Shown piece by piece: positions 25,893-33,436 of a DNA stretch of 33,436 nucleotides. The position numbers and the translations under genes are program-made. The stretch comes from an uncultured Bacteroides sp. Its GTDB lineage: Bacteria > Bacteroidota > Bacteroidia > Bacteroidales > Bacteroidaceae. The stretch covers positions 1 to 33,436 of the forward strand of contig CAMAFR010000028.1 in assembly GCA_945833835.1 (NCBI GenBank), in the 5' to 3' direction. The notes under the pieces were generated by a model that saw only the letters and a list, made by a program, of their open reading frames with translations, made no database searches and was not told the origin of the DNA. Positions within the stretch are counted from its first letter, which is position 1; each line of letters starts with the position of its first letter.

Positions 25893-27137
25893 ATGTCCCT
25901 ACATTTGCCCCACCCGCGTTCCCAGCGTCCCGCACCGGTAAGCAAGGAACGGAAGCCCATCGGCTACGGCCATGTGCTGCTGCTGGCATTGCTGCTCATC
26001 AGCTGGCTGTACTCTTACGACCTGTGGGTACTGCTGTTCCTGGTGTTCACGGCGGCCTACATCGCCTTCAACCTCCGCGTGCTGCCTTTGGCCTTACACC
26101 ACCGGTTGGCGGCCCGGTTGCAGGCACTCGAAAGACCGTTGCGGGCCTTCCACATACGGCTGATTCGTGGCATCCGTCCGCCGGCTCCCCACACAGCCAC
26201 GGTCACCTGCCTCAACTGTGGCACCACCTTCTGCGGCAACTATTGCCCGCGCTGCGGACAGAGCCGCACCACCGAACGCTACCGCATCGGCAACATGCTG
26301 CGCAACCTGGCCGGCGGCTTTTTCAACATCGACAGCGGCTTCGGACGCACCGTGGCCGACCTGCTGTACCGGCCGGGCTACCTGATGCACGACTTCATCG
26401 GCGGCAAACGGGTGGCCTACTTCCGCCCGTTCCAGACGCTGTTTGTGCTGGCGGCTCTCTACATCATGGCCGTACAACTGGTAGACCCCGGTGCCTTGAA
26501 GCCATCGACCTCCTCCACAGCCGACCCGCTGGCGGCCATCGACAGCCTCCTGACCGCCGACACCACCGCCGTCTCGGCAGATGACAAGCAGGTCATCACC
26601 CTCTTCTCGTCGGCAGCCTCGCAACAGATGCAGTCACACGCACCGGCCGGGCAGCACCTGCAACAACAGCTGGACAACTATTTCGAGGCGCATCCGTTTC
26701 TGAACAACGTGTGGGAACTGCTCAAGAGCTGGGCACACGGCAACAAGGCCTTCACCATCCTGCTCACCCTCCCGCTGTTTGCCATCGCCTCCCGCTGGGC
26801 CTTCCGGCACCGGCGTTTCCAGCCACGCTACAACCTCACCGAGCACATTTTCATCCAGACCTACATCGCCTGCCAGCTGCTGTGGGTCAGCATCCTGCTG
26901 CTGCCTTTCTATGGCCATGCCAGCATAGGCAACCTTTATGAGATACCGGCCGGCTACATTTTCGCCCTGTTCTGTTTGGACTACAAGCAACTGTACCGCC
27001 TGTCCTGGAAATACAGCATCCGCCGCACCCTGCTGATGTTTTTCTACAGCCTCCTGCTGGTCATTGCCTCGGCTACGCTGGTCGTCGGGGTTTCCTTCAC
27101 GGTGGTGGCGGCCTTTTTTCCCGACAGCATCACTTAA
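25893..27137 (+). CDS. DUF3667 zinc-ribbon membrane protein (414 aa)
   Basis: Integral membrane protein of unknown function. Residues 1-26 are basic and Pro-rich; two hydrophobic segments occupy about 27-60; a zinc ribbon follows with C106-C109 and C118-C121 (CLNCGTTFCGNYCPRCGQS). The DUF3667 core comes next (FNIDSGFGRTVADLLYRPGYL, FIGGKRVAYFRPFQTLFVLAALY), then a polar Ser/Thr/Ala-rich stretch (about 200-265) and several more helices to the C-terminus. In the DUF3667 proteins I know, the ribbon is close to the N-terminus; here about 100 residues with two helices come before it. First gene in a plus-strand run, divergent from proB. Confidence 0.8.
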   Translation: MSLHLPHPRSQRPAPVSKERKPIGYGHVLLLALLLISWLYSYDLWVLLFLVFTAAYIAFNLRVLPLALHHRLAARLQALERPLRAFHIRLIRGIRPPAPHTATVTCLNCGTTFCGNYCPRCGQSRTTERYRIGNMLRNLAGGFFNIDSGFGRTVADLLYRPGYLMHDFIGGKRVAYFRPFQTLFVLAALYIMAVQLVDPGALKPSTSSTADPLAAIDSLLTADTTAVSADDKQVITLFSSAASQQMQSHAPAGQHLQQQLDNYFEAHPFLNNVWELLKSWAHGNKAFTILLTLPLFAIASRWAFRHRRFQPRYNLTEHIFIQTYIACQLLWVSILLLPFYGHASIGNLYEIPAGYIFALFCLDYKQLYRLSWKYSIRRTLLMFFYSLLLVIASATLVVGVSFTVVAAFFPDSIT

Positions 27138-27154
27138 TCTTCCGCTTTTTTCGC

Positions 27155-27162
27155 TAATTTTG
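27155..27162 (+). promoter_or_regulatory. Cyclophilin lipoprotein gene -7 promoter element
   Basis: TAATTTTG matches TAnnTTTG and lies 25 nt upstream of the ATG at 27188, just past the DUF3667 stop codon. No convincing -33 element. Confidence 0.5.
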
Positions 27163-27187
27163 CACCCGCAACCACTATCTCCTCAAT

Positions 27188-28027
27188 ATGAAAAAAACAT
27201 TATTTTTATTAACCCTGACAGCCTGCTGCCTGATGGCTTGCACCGGCTCTAAAAAACAAAATACGACTATGGATAAAGGTAACGAAACCCGGGTAAGACT
27301 GGAAACTACCCTTGGCAACATCACCGTCAAACTGTACAATGAGACCCCCCGCCACCGCGACAACTTCATCAAGCTGGCCAAAGAGGGGGTATATGACAGC
27401 ACCCTGTTCCACCGCGTCATCAAAAACTTCATGATACAGGCCGGCGACCCCGACAGCAAGACAGCTGCCGACACCGCCACACTGGGCAACGGAGATGTAG
27501 GCTACACGGTGCCCGCCGAATTTGTCCCCACCCTCTTCCACAAACGGGGAGTGCTGGCCGCCGCCCGCCAAGGCGATGATGTGAATCCGGAGAAGGCCTC
27601 ATCGGGCTGCCAGTTCTACATCGTCACCGGACGCAAATTCAGCGAGGCCCAACTCATCAACATGGAGAACCAGCTGAACGAGGCACACCTGGACACCGTC
27701 TTCCAGCAACTGGCCCGCAAACACATGAAAGAAATCTACAAGCTGCGCCGCGCAGGTGACAACGACGGGCTGCTGGAATTGCAGGACAAGCTGGAAGCCG
27801 AAGCGCGCGCCATCGTCAAGGACGAACCGGCCATGAAATTCAGCAAAGCCCAGATACAGGCCTACACCACCGTCGGCGGTGCCCCCCACTTGGACAACAA
27901 CTACACCGTCTTCGGCGAAGTGACCGAAGGCATGGACGTCGTGGAGCTGATTGAGAAGGCCAAGACGAACCGGGCCGACCGTCCGACCACCAACATTCGT
28001 ATCCTTAAAGCCACCGTCGAAGAATGA
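27188..28027 (+). CDS. Cyclophilin-type peptidyl-prolyl isomerase, lipoprotein (279 aa)
   Basis: Catalyses proline cis-trans isomerisation, aiding folding of envelope proteins. A lipoprotein signal peptide ends at LMAC (Cys18). The cyclophilin domain (about 35-275) is recognisable by VRLETTLGNITVKLYNE, FHRVIKNFMIQAGDP, GVLAAARQGDDVNPEKASSG and CQFYIVTG, and closes with NYTVFGEVTEGMDVVE. Between CQFYIVTG and the closing block, about 65 residues rich in charged helical sequence are inserted, longer than in minimal cyclophilins. The stop overlaps the M16 start by 4 nt, so the two are coupled. Confidence 0.92.
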   Translation: MKKTLFLLTLTACCLMACTGSKKQNTTMDKGNETRVRLETTLGNITVKLYNETPRHRDNFIKLAKEGVYDSTLFHRVIKNFMIQAGDPDSKTAADTATLGNGDVGYTVPAEFVPTLFHKRGVLAAARQGDDVNPEKASSGCQFYIVTGRKFSEAQLINMENQLNEAHLDTVFQQLARKHMKEIYKLRRAGDNDGLLELQDKLEAEARAIVKDEPAMKFSKAQIQAYTTVGGAPHLDNNYTVFGEVTEGMDVVELIEKAKTNRADRPTTNIRILKATVEE

Positions 28028-29268
28028 TACACGTCAACCGTCACTGCCTGGACAACGGGCTGCGCATCGTCCATCAGGAAGATACCTCGACACAGATGGT
28101 GGCCCTGAATGTACTCTACAACGTGGGAGCCCGTGACGAGCATCCTGACCATACGGGATTCGCCCACCTGTTCGAACACCTCATGTTCGGCGGGTCGGTC
28201 CATGTCCCCGACTATGACACGCCCGTCCAGAATGCGGGAGGCGAGAACAATGCGTGGACCAACAATGACATCACCAACTACTACATCACGCTGCCCTACC
28301 GGAACATCGAGACTGGCTTCTGGCTGGAAAGCGACCGCATGCTCAGCCTGGACTTCAACCCACAGAGCCTGGAAGTGCAGCGGCAGGTGGTCATCGAAGA
28401 GTTCAAGCAGCGGAACCTGAACCGGCCCTACGGGGATGTGTCCCACCTGATGCGCCAACTGGCCTACACGACACATCCCTACCGCTGGCCGACCATCGGG
28501 AAAGACATCAGCCACATCGCCAATGCCACGCTGGAGGAAGTGAAGGATTTCTTCTTCCGCTTCTATGCCCCCAACAACGCCATCCTGGCAGTGACGGGAC
28601 ACATCTCCTTCGACGATACGGTAGCACTGGCCGAAAAATGGTTCGGCAGCATCCCCGCACGCGACATCCCGAAACGGGCCTTGCCGAAAGAGCCCCGCCA
28701 GACAGCTCCCCGCCGCCTGACGGTGGAACGCAACGTGCCGGTGGACGCCCTCTACATGGCCTTCCACATGGCAGACCGCCTCAGCCACGAATACTACGTG
28801 TGCGACCTGCTGACCGACCTGCTCTCCAACGGCCGCTCGTCACGCCTGCTACGTTCGCTCGTACAGGAACAGCACCTGTTCAGCTCTATCGACGCCTATA
28901 TCTCGGGCAGCCTCGACGACGGACTGCTGGAAGTCTGCGGCAAGCTGTCGAAAGGTGTCACGCCCGAAAGGGGCGAGGCCGCCGTGTGGGCGGAACTGGA
29001 CAAGCTGAAGCACTGCCCCGTAGCTCCCGAGGAGCTGGAAAAGGTCAAGAACCGTTTCGAGGCCGAACAGATCTTCAACCACCTGAACTACCTGAATGTG
29101 GCGGTCAACCTGGCCCTCTTCGAACTGCTGGGAGACGCCGAGCGCATCAACGACGAAGTGGCGCACTACCACTCCATCAGTGCCCGGCAACTGCAAGAGA
29201 CCGCCGAACGGCTCCTGGTGCCCGAAAACTGCAGCATTCTCTATTATAAGAACAAGGAGGAACAATAG
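28024..29268 (+). CDS. M16-family zinc metallopeptidase (414 aa)
   Basis: Pitrilysin/insulinase-type peptidase. The inverted zinc motif HxxEH is intact: H48-L-F-E51-H52 in GFAHLFEHLMFGGS, with the third ligand among the glutamates of VVIEEFKQR (about 125-126). The second M16 module (inactive lobe) follows from about residue 190 and contains the family-typical VERNVPVDALYMAFHM. No signal peptide is visible, so it is either cytoplasmic or exported by an unknown route. At about 414 aa it is a single-unit enzyme of the size of mitochondrial-processing-peptidase-like subunits. Translation is coupled to the upstream cyclophilin by a 4-nt overlap. Confidence 0.92.
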   Translation: MIHVNRHCLDNGLRIVHQEDTSTQMVALNVLYNVGARDEHPDHTGFAHLFEHLMFGGSVHVPDYDTPVQNAGGENNAWTNNDITNYYITLPYRNIETGFWLESDRMLSLDFNPQSLEVQRQVVIEEFKQRNLNRPYGDVSHLMRQLAYTTHPYRWPTIGKDISHIANATLEEVKDFFFRFYAPNNAILAVTGHISFDDTVALAEKWFGSIPARDIPKRALPKEPRQTAPRRLTVERNVPVDALYMAFHMADRLSHEYYVCDLLTDLLSNGRSSRLLRSLVQEQHLFSSIDAYISGSLDDGLLEVCGKLSKGVTPERGEAAVWAELDKLKHCPVAPEELEKVKNRFEAEQIFNHLNYLNVAVNLALFELLGDAERINDEVAHYHSISARQLQETAERLLVPENCSILYYKNKEEQ

Positions 29269-29308
29269 CCCTCCGCCCCAAGTCATCACCAACACCCGTC
29301 TTCCCGCC

Positions 29309-30646
29309 ATGCCCACCTCCCATTACCGCGCGCTTCTCACGTTGGGACTGCCCATCGTCATCGGACAAATCGGCATCATCATCCTGGGCTTCGCCGACAC
29401 CCTGATGATAGGCCGCCACAGCACCGGCGAACTGGCCGCCGCCGGCTTTGTGAACAACCTCTTCAACCTGGCGCTGATTTTCAGTACCGGATTCGCCTAC
29501 GGACTGACCCCCTGCGCCGGGCGCCTGTTCGGACAAGGGAAGAAAAGCGAGGTGGGACGCATCCTCAAGAACAGCCTGGCCGCCAACACCTTGCTGGCCC
29601 TGGTGGTGAGCGGCATCATGGCAGGGGTCTACCTGAACATCGACCGGATGGGACAACCCGAAGAGCTGCTCCCTGCCATGCGGCCCTATTTCCTGTGCCT
29701 GCTGGCCTCGCTGCCGTTCGTCATGTGGTTCAACGGCTTCAAGCAGTTTGCTGACAGCATTACGGATACCAAAATGTCCATGTGGATTCTGCTGGGCGGC
29801 AACCTCACCAACATCGTGGGCAATTTCCTGCTCATCTACGGTTATCTGGGGCTGCCCGAACTGGGACTGACAGGAGCCGGCCTCGCCACCCTTGTCTCCC
29901 GCATCCTGATGGCGACGGTCTATGCAGGACTGTTCTTCGGCACCCGCCGCTATGCCCTCTACCGGGAGGGGTTCCGGACCGGCCAAGTGAACCGCGCCGA
30001 CTTCGGGGAGCTCAACCGGCTGGGGTGGCCCATCGCCGGACAAATGGGCATGGAGACGGCCTCGTTCAGCCTCAGCGCCATCATGGTAGGGTGGCTGGGC
30101 AGCACCGAGCTGGCCACGTATCAAATCATGATTGCCGTCTCGCAAGTCTGCTTCATGATGTATTACGGCATGGGGGCCGCCGTCTCGGTACGCATCAGCC
30201 ACTTCTGCGGACAACACGATTGGAACAACGTGCGGCGGACCGCCAACCAAGGGTTCCACCTCATCCTGCTCATTGCCGCCTGCAGCTGCCTGCCCATCTT
30301 CCTGCTGCGCCACGACATCGGCGGATGGTTCACGGCCGATGCCACGGTGAGCGGCATGGTAGCGCAGGTCATCTTCCCGTTCCTCTTGTACCAGTTTGGG
30401 GACGGGCTGCAAATCAACTATGCCAATGCCCTGCGCGGCATTGCCGACGTGCGGCCCATGCTGGTCTTCGCCTTCATTGCCTATTTCGTCATCTCGCTGC
30501 CGTTGAGCTACGTGTTCGGCTTTGTGCTCCACGGCGGCCTTTTCGGCATCTGGATGTCCTATCCCTTCGGGCTGACCAGTGCCGGACTGATGTATTATTT
30601 CCGCTTCCGGAAGAAATCCCGTTCGGCGTCAGGCCGCAAAATTTGA
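29309..30646 (+). CDS. MATE-family multidrug/sodium antiporter (445 aa)
   Basis: Inner-membrane efflux protein of the multi-antimicrobial extrusion family, NorM-like in length (about 12 hydrophobic segments). The start MPTSHYRALLTLGLPIVIGQ is chosen at 29309; earlier in-frame codons (from 29096) translate the upstream peptidase in the wrong frame. Typical features include the first-helix pattern GLPIVIGQIGIIILGFADT and the repeat-half motifs GLPELGLTGAGLATL and GGLFGIWMSYPFG. The substrate cannot be told. It starts 40 nt after the M16 stop and ends before a strong terminator, so cyclophilin-M16-MATE look like one operon. Confidence 0.9.
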   Translation: MPTSHYRALLTLGLPIVIGQIGIIILGFADTLMIGRHSTGELAAAGFVNNLFNLALIFSTGFAYGLTPCAGRLFGQGKKSEVGRILKNSLAANTLLALVVSGIMAGVYLNIDRMGQPEELLPAMRPYFLCLLASLPFVMWFNGFKQFADSITDTKMSMWILLGGNLTNIVGNFLLIYGYLGLPELGLTGAGLATLVSRILMATVYAGLFFGTRRYALYREGFRTGQVNRADFGELNRLGWPIAGQMGMETASFSLSAIMVGWLGSTELATYQIMIAVSQVCFMMYYGMGAAVSVRISHFCGQHDWNNVRRTANQGFHLILLIAACSCLPIFLLRHDIGGWFTADATVSGMVAQVIFPFLLYQFGDGLQINYANALRGIADVRPMLVFAFIAYFVISLPLSYVFGFVLHGGLFGIWMSYPFGLTSAGLMYYFRFRKKSRSASGRKI

Positions 30647-30769
30647 GGACTGCCATGAACATTACTGGCACACTATTTGTTATAGCATTACCAGACGAAG
30701 TCACCAAAGCGAATAACTACATAGCAAAAACGTCAAGCTAAACAAAGACTTAACACAAGAATTGACTGT

Positions 30770-30807
30770 AAAAAAAGGAGGCCGCTGCGAAGCGTCCTCC
30801 TTTTTTT
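30770..30807. terminator. Bidirectional terminator between the MATE gene and the RluA-type gene
   Basis: A7GGAGG (30770-30781) pairs with CCTCCT7 (30796-30807); inside, CGCT/AGCG extends the stem across one mismatch and closes on a GCGA (GNRA) tetraloop. The A7/T7 tracts provide a U-run on both strands. It overlaps the stop codon of the pseudouridine synthase (30806-30808). Confidence 0.88.
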
Positions 30808-31477
30808 ATATTCCCCGGAAACTGTTCCAAAGCACACCGTCGGGCACCGGTGCCACCACCTCTATCGTCTCTTTCGAGACCGGATGCACCAGGCACACGC
30901 TGCGCGAGTGCAGGCAGATGCTGCCGTCGGGGTTGGAACGGGCGGCCCCGTACTTCAGATCTCCCTTGATGGGGCATCCCATGTGGGCCAACTGGCACCT
31001 GATTTGATGATGGCGCCCCGTCAGGAGCCGCACTTCCAGCAGGAAATACTGCTGCGAAGCGGCTATCAGCCGGTAGCGCAGCACCGCCTTCTTGGCACCC
31101 GGCACCTCACGGTCATACGCATAGCTCTTGTTCTGCCGCTCGTTCTTCACCAGCCAGCCCACCAGCTCGCCCTCGTCGTGCGGCGGGCGGTTCTTCACAA
31201 TGGCCCAATAGGTCTTGTGCACCTCGCCCTTGCGGAACTGCTCGTTGAGCCGGGCCAGCGCCTTGCTGGTCTTGGCAAAGACCACCAGTCCGCTCACGGG
31301 GCGGTCCAGGCGGTGGGTGACACCGAGAAACACGTTGCCCGGCTTGTGGTATTTCTCCTTCAGGTACAGCTTGACCGTCTCCGAAAGCGGCGTGTCGCCG
31401 GTCTTGTCGCCCTGGACAATCTCGGAGGCACGCTTGTTCACGATAATGATATGGTTGTCTTCGTAAACAACATCCAT
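30806..31477 (-). CDS. RluA-family pseudouridine synthase (223 aa)
   Basis: Isomerises uridine to pseudouridine in RNA. The catalytic motif HRLDRPVSGL is intact with Asp58 as nucleophile, and the typical blocks GEVHKTYWAIV, LTGRHHQIRCQLAHMGCPIKGDLKYG and LHSRSV follow. There is no N-terminal S4 domain and the protein is compact (223 aa), so it resembles RluA/RluE-like short enzymes more than RluD. The target nucleotide is not predictable. Last gene of a three-gene operon with tetR and fabG-like; its stop codon lies in the terminator T-tract. Confidence 0.92.
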   Translation of the reverse strand: MDVVYEDNHIIIVNKRASEIVQGDKTGDTPLSETVKLYLKEKYHKPGNVFLGVTHRLDRPVSGLVVFAKTSKALARLNEQFRKGEVHKTYWAIVKNRPPHDEGELVGWLVKNERQNKSYAYDREVPGAKKAVLRYRLIAASQQYFLLEVRLLTGRHHQIRCQLAHMGCPIKGDLKYGAARSNPDGSICLHSRSVCLVHPVSKETIEVVAPVPDGVLWNSFRGI

Positions 31478-31493
31478 CCCGTGCAGAACCTGA

Positions 31494-32240
31494 TTACATG
31501 TTCATGCCGCCGTCTACCTGAATCACCTGGCCCGACACGTAAGAAGACATGTCAGAAGCAAGGAAGGTAGCGATGTTGGCCACATCCTCGGGAGTGCCTC
31601 CACGGCGCAAAGGAATCTTCTTGCACCATTCCGCCTTCACCTCGTCCGACAGTTTGGCAGTCATGTCGGTAATGATGAAACCCGGGGCAATGGCATTGGC
31701 ACGGATGCCGCGTGAGCCCAATTCCTGTGCGATAGACTTGGCCAAGGCAATCATACCGGCTTTCGAGGCCGAATAGTTGCACTGGCCGGCATTGCCATGA
31801 ACACCTACCACCGAAGCCATGTTGATGATGCTGCCGTGTTTCTGACGCATCATGATGGGGGTGCAGGCATGGATGAAGTTGAACGCCGACTTCAAGTTGA
31901 CGGCAATCACGGCATCCCACTGTGCCTCGCTCATACGCATCATCAATCCGTCTTTCGTGATGCCGGCATTGTTGACCAAGATGTCGACCGAGCCGAAGTC
32001 GGCATGAATCTGCTCCACGACCTTCGCCGTATCTTCAAAGCTGGCGGCGTTGGAGGCATAGCCTTTCACCTTCACGCCCAAGGCTTCGATTTCTTTCTCC
32101 GTGTTCTGACCGTTTTCGTCAATCACCAAATCCGTAAATGCGATATTTGCGCCTTCGGCAGCAAATTTCAAGGCGATGGCCTTACCGATGCCGCGGGCGG
32201 CGCCGGTGACAATCGCTGTTTTTCCAGTTAATAATCCCAT
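31494..32240 (-). CDS. fabG: 3-oxoacyl-ACP reductase, FabG-type SDR (248 aa)
   Basis: NAD(P)H-dependent reductase of fatty acid elongation. Cofactor site TGAARGIG (12-19), NNAG (90-93), and the catalytic Asn115 (VNLKSAF), S143, Y156 and K160 (YSASK) are present. The final block VSGQVIQVDGGMNM is typical of FabG. Length matches the family. It follows tetR by 26 nt and precedes the pseudouridine synthase by 16 nt, and is likely regulated by that TetR protein. As an SDR, assignment to FabG rather than another ketoreductase rests on strong motif agreement. Confidence 0.93.
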   Translation of the reverse strand: MGLLTGKTAIVTGAARGIGKAIALKFAAEGANIAFTDLVIDENGQNTEKEIEALGVKVKGYASNAASFEDTAKVVEQIHADFGSVDILVNNAGITKDGLMMRMSEAQWDAVIAVNLKSAFNFIHACTPIMMRQKHGSIINMASVVGVHGNAGQCNYSASKAGMIALAKSIAQELGSRGIRANAIAPGFIITDMTAKLSDEVKAEWCKKIPLRRGGTPEDVANIATFLASDMSSYVSGQVIQVDGGMNM

Positions 32241-32266
32241 TGTAAATAGTTATTTAAAAGATTGGT

Positions 32267-32857
32267 TCATTCATTCTTGTGTCCCAACGCTCCGTAGACA
32301 ATCTTCAGCACATACCGCCAACCGGTCTCGTCGTCCAGATCCCCGCCTATCTGGTTGCGGATATAGGGCACCTCAATCCCCTTGATGCAATAGTGCAGGA
32401 TGTCGGCCGTGATCTCCACATTGTCAATGTCGAAGATGCCGGCCTCCTTGCCTTCTATCAGCACCCGGCGGAACAGCCGCACCTCTACCTCATCGAAGTC
32501 CTTGCGCACCGCCTCCACCCGCCAGATGTCGCGGAAGAAGCCTGCACGCAAGGTCCCGTTGCGGTAAACGGCCTGCTTGATGCTCTCTAAATGAGTGGAA
32601 ATCATCTCAATGATTTTGGTATCGGGGGCGATGGGCTTGTCGGCCACCTCCTGCAGAATCTGCGACAACCGCTGTACTTCCGACTCCACCACCGCCATAT
32701 AGATCTGCTCCTTGTTCTTAAAATAGGTATAAAGGGTGCGCCGCCCCTTTTTGGAGGCAATGGCAATGTCGTTCATCGTGGTGTACTCCACCCCTTTCTG
32801 GGCGAAAAGCTGGCGGGCCACATCCACAAGTTTGGCTCTTGTCTTCAGTACTGTCAT
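32267..32857 (-). CDS. TetR/AcrR-family transcriptional regulator (196 aa)
   Basis: DNA-binding repressor-type regulator. The N-terminal helix-turn-helix spans about residues 25-46 (YTTMNDIAIASKKGRRTLYTYF), followed by the ligand-binding helical domain. Typical family length. It is the first gene of the operon with fabG and the pseudouridine synthase, suggesting control of fatty acid synthesis or autoregulation. An inverted repeat overlapping its own -7 box is a candidate operator. The ligand is unknown; an acyl compound would fit the neighbourhood but is inference only. Confidence 0.9.
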   Translation of the reverse strand: MTVLKTRAKLVDVARQLFAQKGVEYTTMNDIAIASKKGRRTLYTYFKNKEQIYMAVVESEVQRLSQILQEVADKPIAPDTKIIEMISTHLESIKQAVYRNGTLRAGFFRDIWRVEAVRKDFDEVEVRLFRRVLIEGKEAGIFDIDNVEITADILHYCIKGIEVPYIRNQIGGDLDDETGWRYVLKIVYGALGHKNE

Positions 32858-32865
32858 CGTCTACG

Positions 32866-32893
32866 TTGCACAATTGGTTAATAGTCTGTGCAA
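32866..32893. promoter_or_regulatory. Candidate TetR operator (inverted repeat)
   Basis: TTGCACA (32866-32872) and TGTGCAA (32887-32893) are a perfect 7-bp inverted repeat with a 14-nt spacer. It lies between the tetR start codon and its -7 box, which it overlaps by 3 nt, so binding would block transcription. Inference from position and symmetry. Confidence 0.4.
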
Positions 32894-32922
32894 AATTACT
32901 ACTTTTCTGCATTCTGCGCAAA
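32891..32922 (-). promoter_or_regulatory. Promoter of the tetR-fabG-pseudouridine synthase operon
   Basis: Minus-strand TTTG (32922-32919), a 20-nt spacer and TAATTTTG (32898-32891) are both exact consensus matches. The leader would be about 25-30 nt to the ATG at 32857. Confidence 0.7.
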
Positions 32923-33033
32923 TCTTTCTTCCCGCATTTTTACGGTCAGAAGGCTTTAGGGGCCGATGTACCGCATTAAGGAAGTAAAGATACGTTAAGA
33001 TTCGTATGTATTTCGTAAATAACCGAAGATATA

Positions 33034-33065
33034 TTTGGATATATCGGACATACCGCCTACCTTTG
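33034..33065 (+). promoter_or_regulatory. Promoter of the tandem initiator tRNA genes
   Basis: TTTG (33034-33037), a 20-nt spacer and TACCTTTG (33058-33065) match the -33/-7 consensus fully. The first tRNA starts 24 nt after the -7 box. Confidence 0.75.
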
Positions 33066-33089
33066 CACCCGCAAACAAGAAAGAAACAT

Positions 33090-33162
<73 letters not shown>

Positions 33163-33181
33163 CCATTGAAAAGACAAACAT

Positions 33182-33254
<73 letters not shown>

Positions 33255-33263
33255 CACACAGAC

Positions 33264-33293
33264 AGACTTCCTCATCACGAGGAGGTCTTTTTT
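33264..33293 (+). terminator. Terminator of the initiator tRNA operon
   Basis: AGACTTCCTC (33264-33273) and GAGGAGGTCT (33279-33288) form a 10-bp stem with one T-G wobble and a 5-nt loop, followed by a T-run at 33288-33293. Confidence 0.85.
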
Positions 33294-33340
33294 GTATCCC
33301 TACCGGTGCACCGCCGTTCCAATATACCACATAGAGGGTA

Positions 33341-33371
33341 TTTCCGCATTGGGGGCAATCGTTTACCTTTG
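33341..33371 (+). promoter_or_regulatory. Promoter of the gene entering the right edge
   Basis: TTTC (33341-33344, one off TTTG), a 19-nt spacer and TACCTTTG (33364-33371), a consensus -7, lie 28 nt before the ATG at 33400. Confidence 0.55.
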
Positions 33372-33399
33372 CCACCAGAAACATTAAAACCTCATCATT

Positions 33400-33436
33400 A
33401 TGGCACGTATCTATAAAAAGCTGACTGACCTCATCG
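33400..33436 (+). CDS. cysK: 5' end of a probable cysteine synthase (truncated by window edge)
   Basis: Only 12 codons are visible: MARIYKKLTDLI. This resembles the N-terminus of Bacteroidota cysteine synthase A (O-acetylserine sulfhydrylase), which begins M-A-K/R-I-x-x-K-L-T-D-L-I/V-G-N-T-P. The match is from memory of the family and the sequence is too short to be certain. A consensus -7 box lies upstream. Confidence 0.5.
   Translation, partial: MARIYKKLTDLI

Noticed and set aside
30655..30741. 28-codon frame between the MATE gene and the terminator (MNITGTLFVIALPDEV...)
   Set aside because: No ribosome site, promoter or recognisable feature; it is too short to separate from chance.

Overview
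The window looks like a chromosomal segment from a member of the Bacteroidales, most likely Bacteroides, Phocaeicola or a close relative. Reasons: several intergenic regions carry the Bacteroidota -33/-7 promoter pattern (TTTG, about 19-20 nt, TAnnTTTG) instead of -35/-10 boxes; an ExbB with its own signal peptide, DUF1573, DUF3667 and MeaB are typical of the group; most genes have A-rich rather than Shine-Dalgarno leaders. It is gene-dense and mostly housekeeping. I see no phage, insertion sequence, CRISPR array or integron.

Layout. (1) 1-2608, minus strand: TonB-energising operon exbB - 4-TM protein - exbD - exbD, ending in a strong bidirectional terminator, with tRNA-Ser(GGA) just upstream. 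(2) 2766-5323, minus: polyprenyl diphosphate synthase and TatD nuclease (4-nt overlap), preceded by tonB with its own promoter and terminator. (3) 5542-8178, plus: cmk-ispH (14-nt overlap) and pfkA. (4) 8291-12601, minus: polyamine ABC transporter potA-potB-potC-potD, converging on pfkA over a shared hairpin. (5) 12748-17252, minus: MeaB, a DUF1573 protein, an M28 peptidase with a PA domain, and a class II superoxide reductase. (6) 17327-25745, minus: a giant alpha-2-macroglobulin-like protein, RadC, a family 2 glycosyltransferase and ProB. (7) 25893-30646, plus: a DUF3667 zinc-ribbon membrane protein, a cyclophilin lipoprotein, an M16 peptidase and a MATE exporter. (8) 30806-32857, minus: TetR regulator - FabG-like reductase - RluA-type pseudouridine synthase. 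(9) 33090-33254, plus: two identical initiator tRNA-fMet genes with a full promoter and terminator, then the first 12 codons of a probable cysteine synthase.

How the parts fit. ExbB/ExbD/TonB supply proton-motive energy to outer-membrane receptors. The Pot operon imports spermidine or putrescine. The A2M protein, M28 peptidase, cyclophilin, DUF1573 and M16 proteins form an envelope-oriented set. The rest are core metabolism and translation genes.

I found no clear new defence or mobile system. The most distinctive observations are a duplicated regulatory beta-barrel region in PotA, a second, C-terminal membrane anchor on PotD, a four-helix protein inside the exb operon, a thioester-less alpha-2-macroglobulin in unusually GC-rich DNA, a candidate TetR operator, and a possible SD-masking leader upstream of the superoxide reductase.
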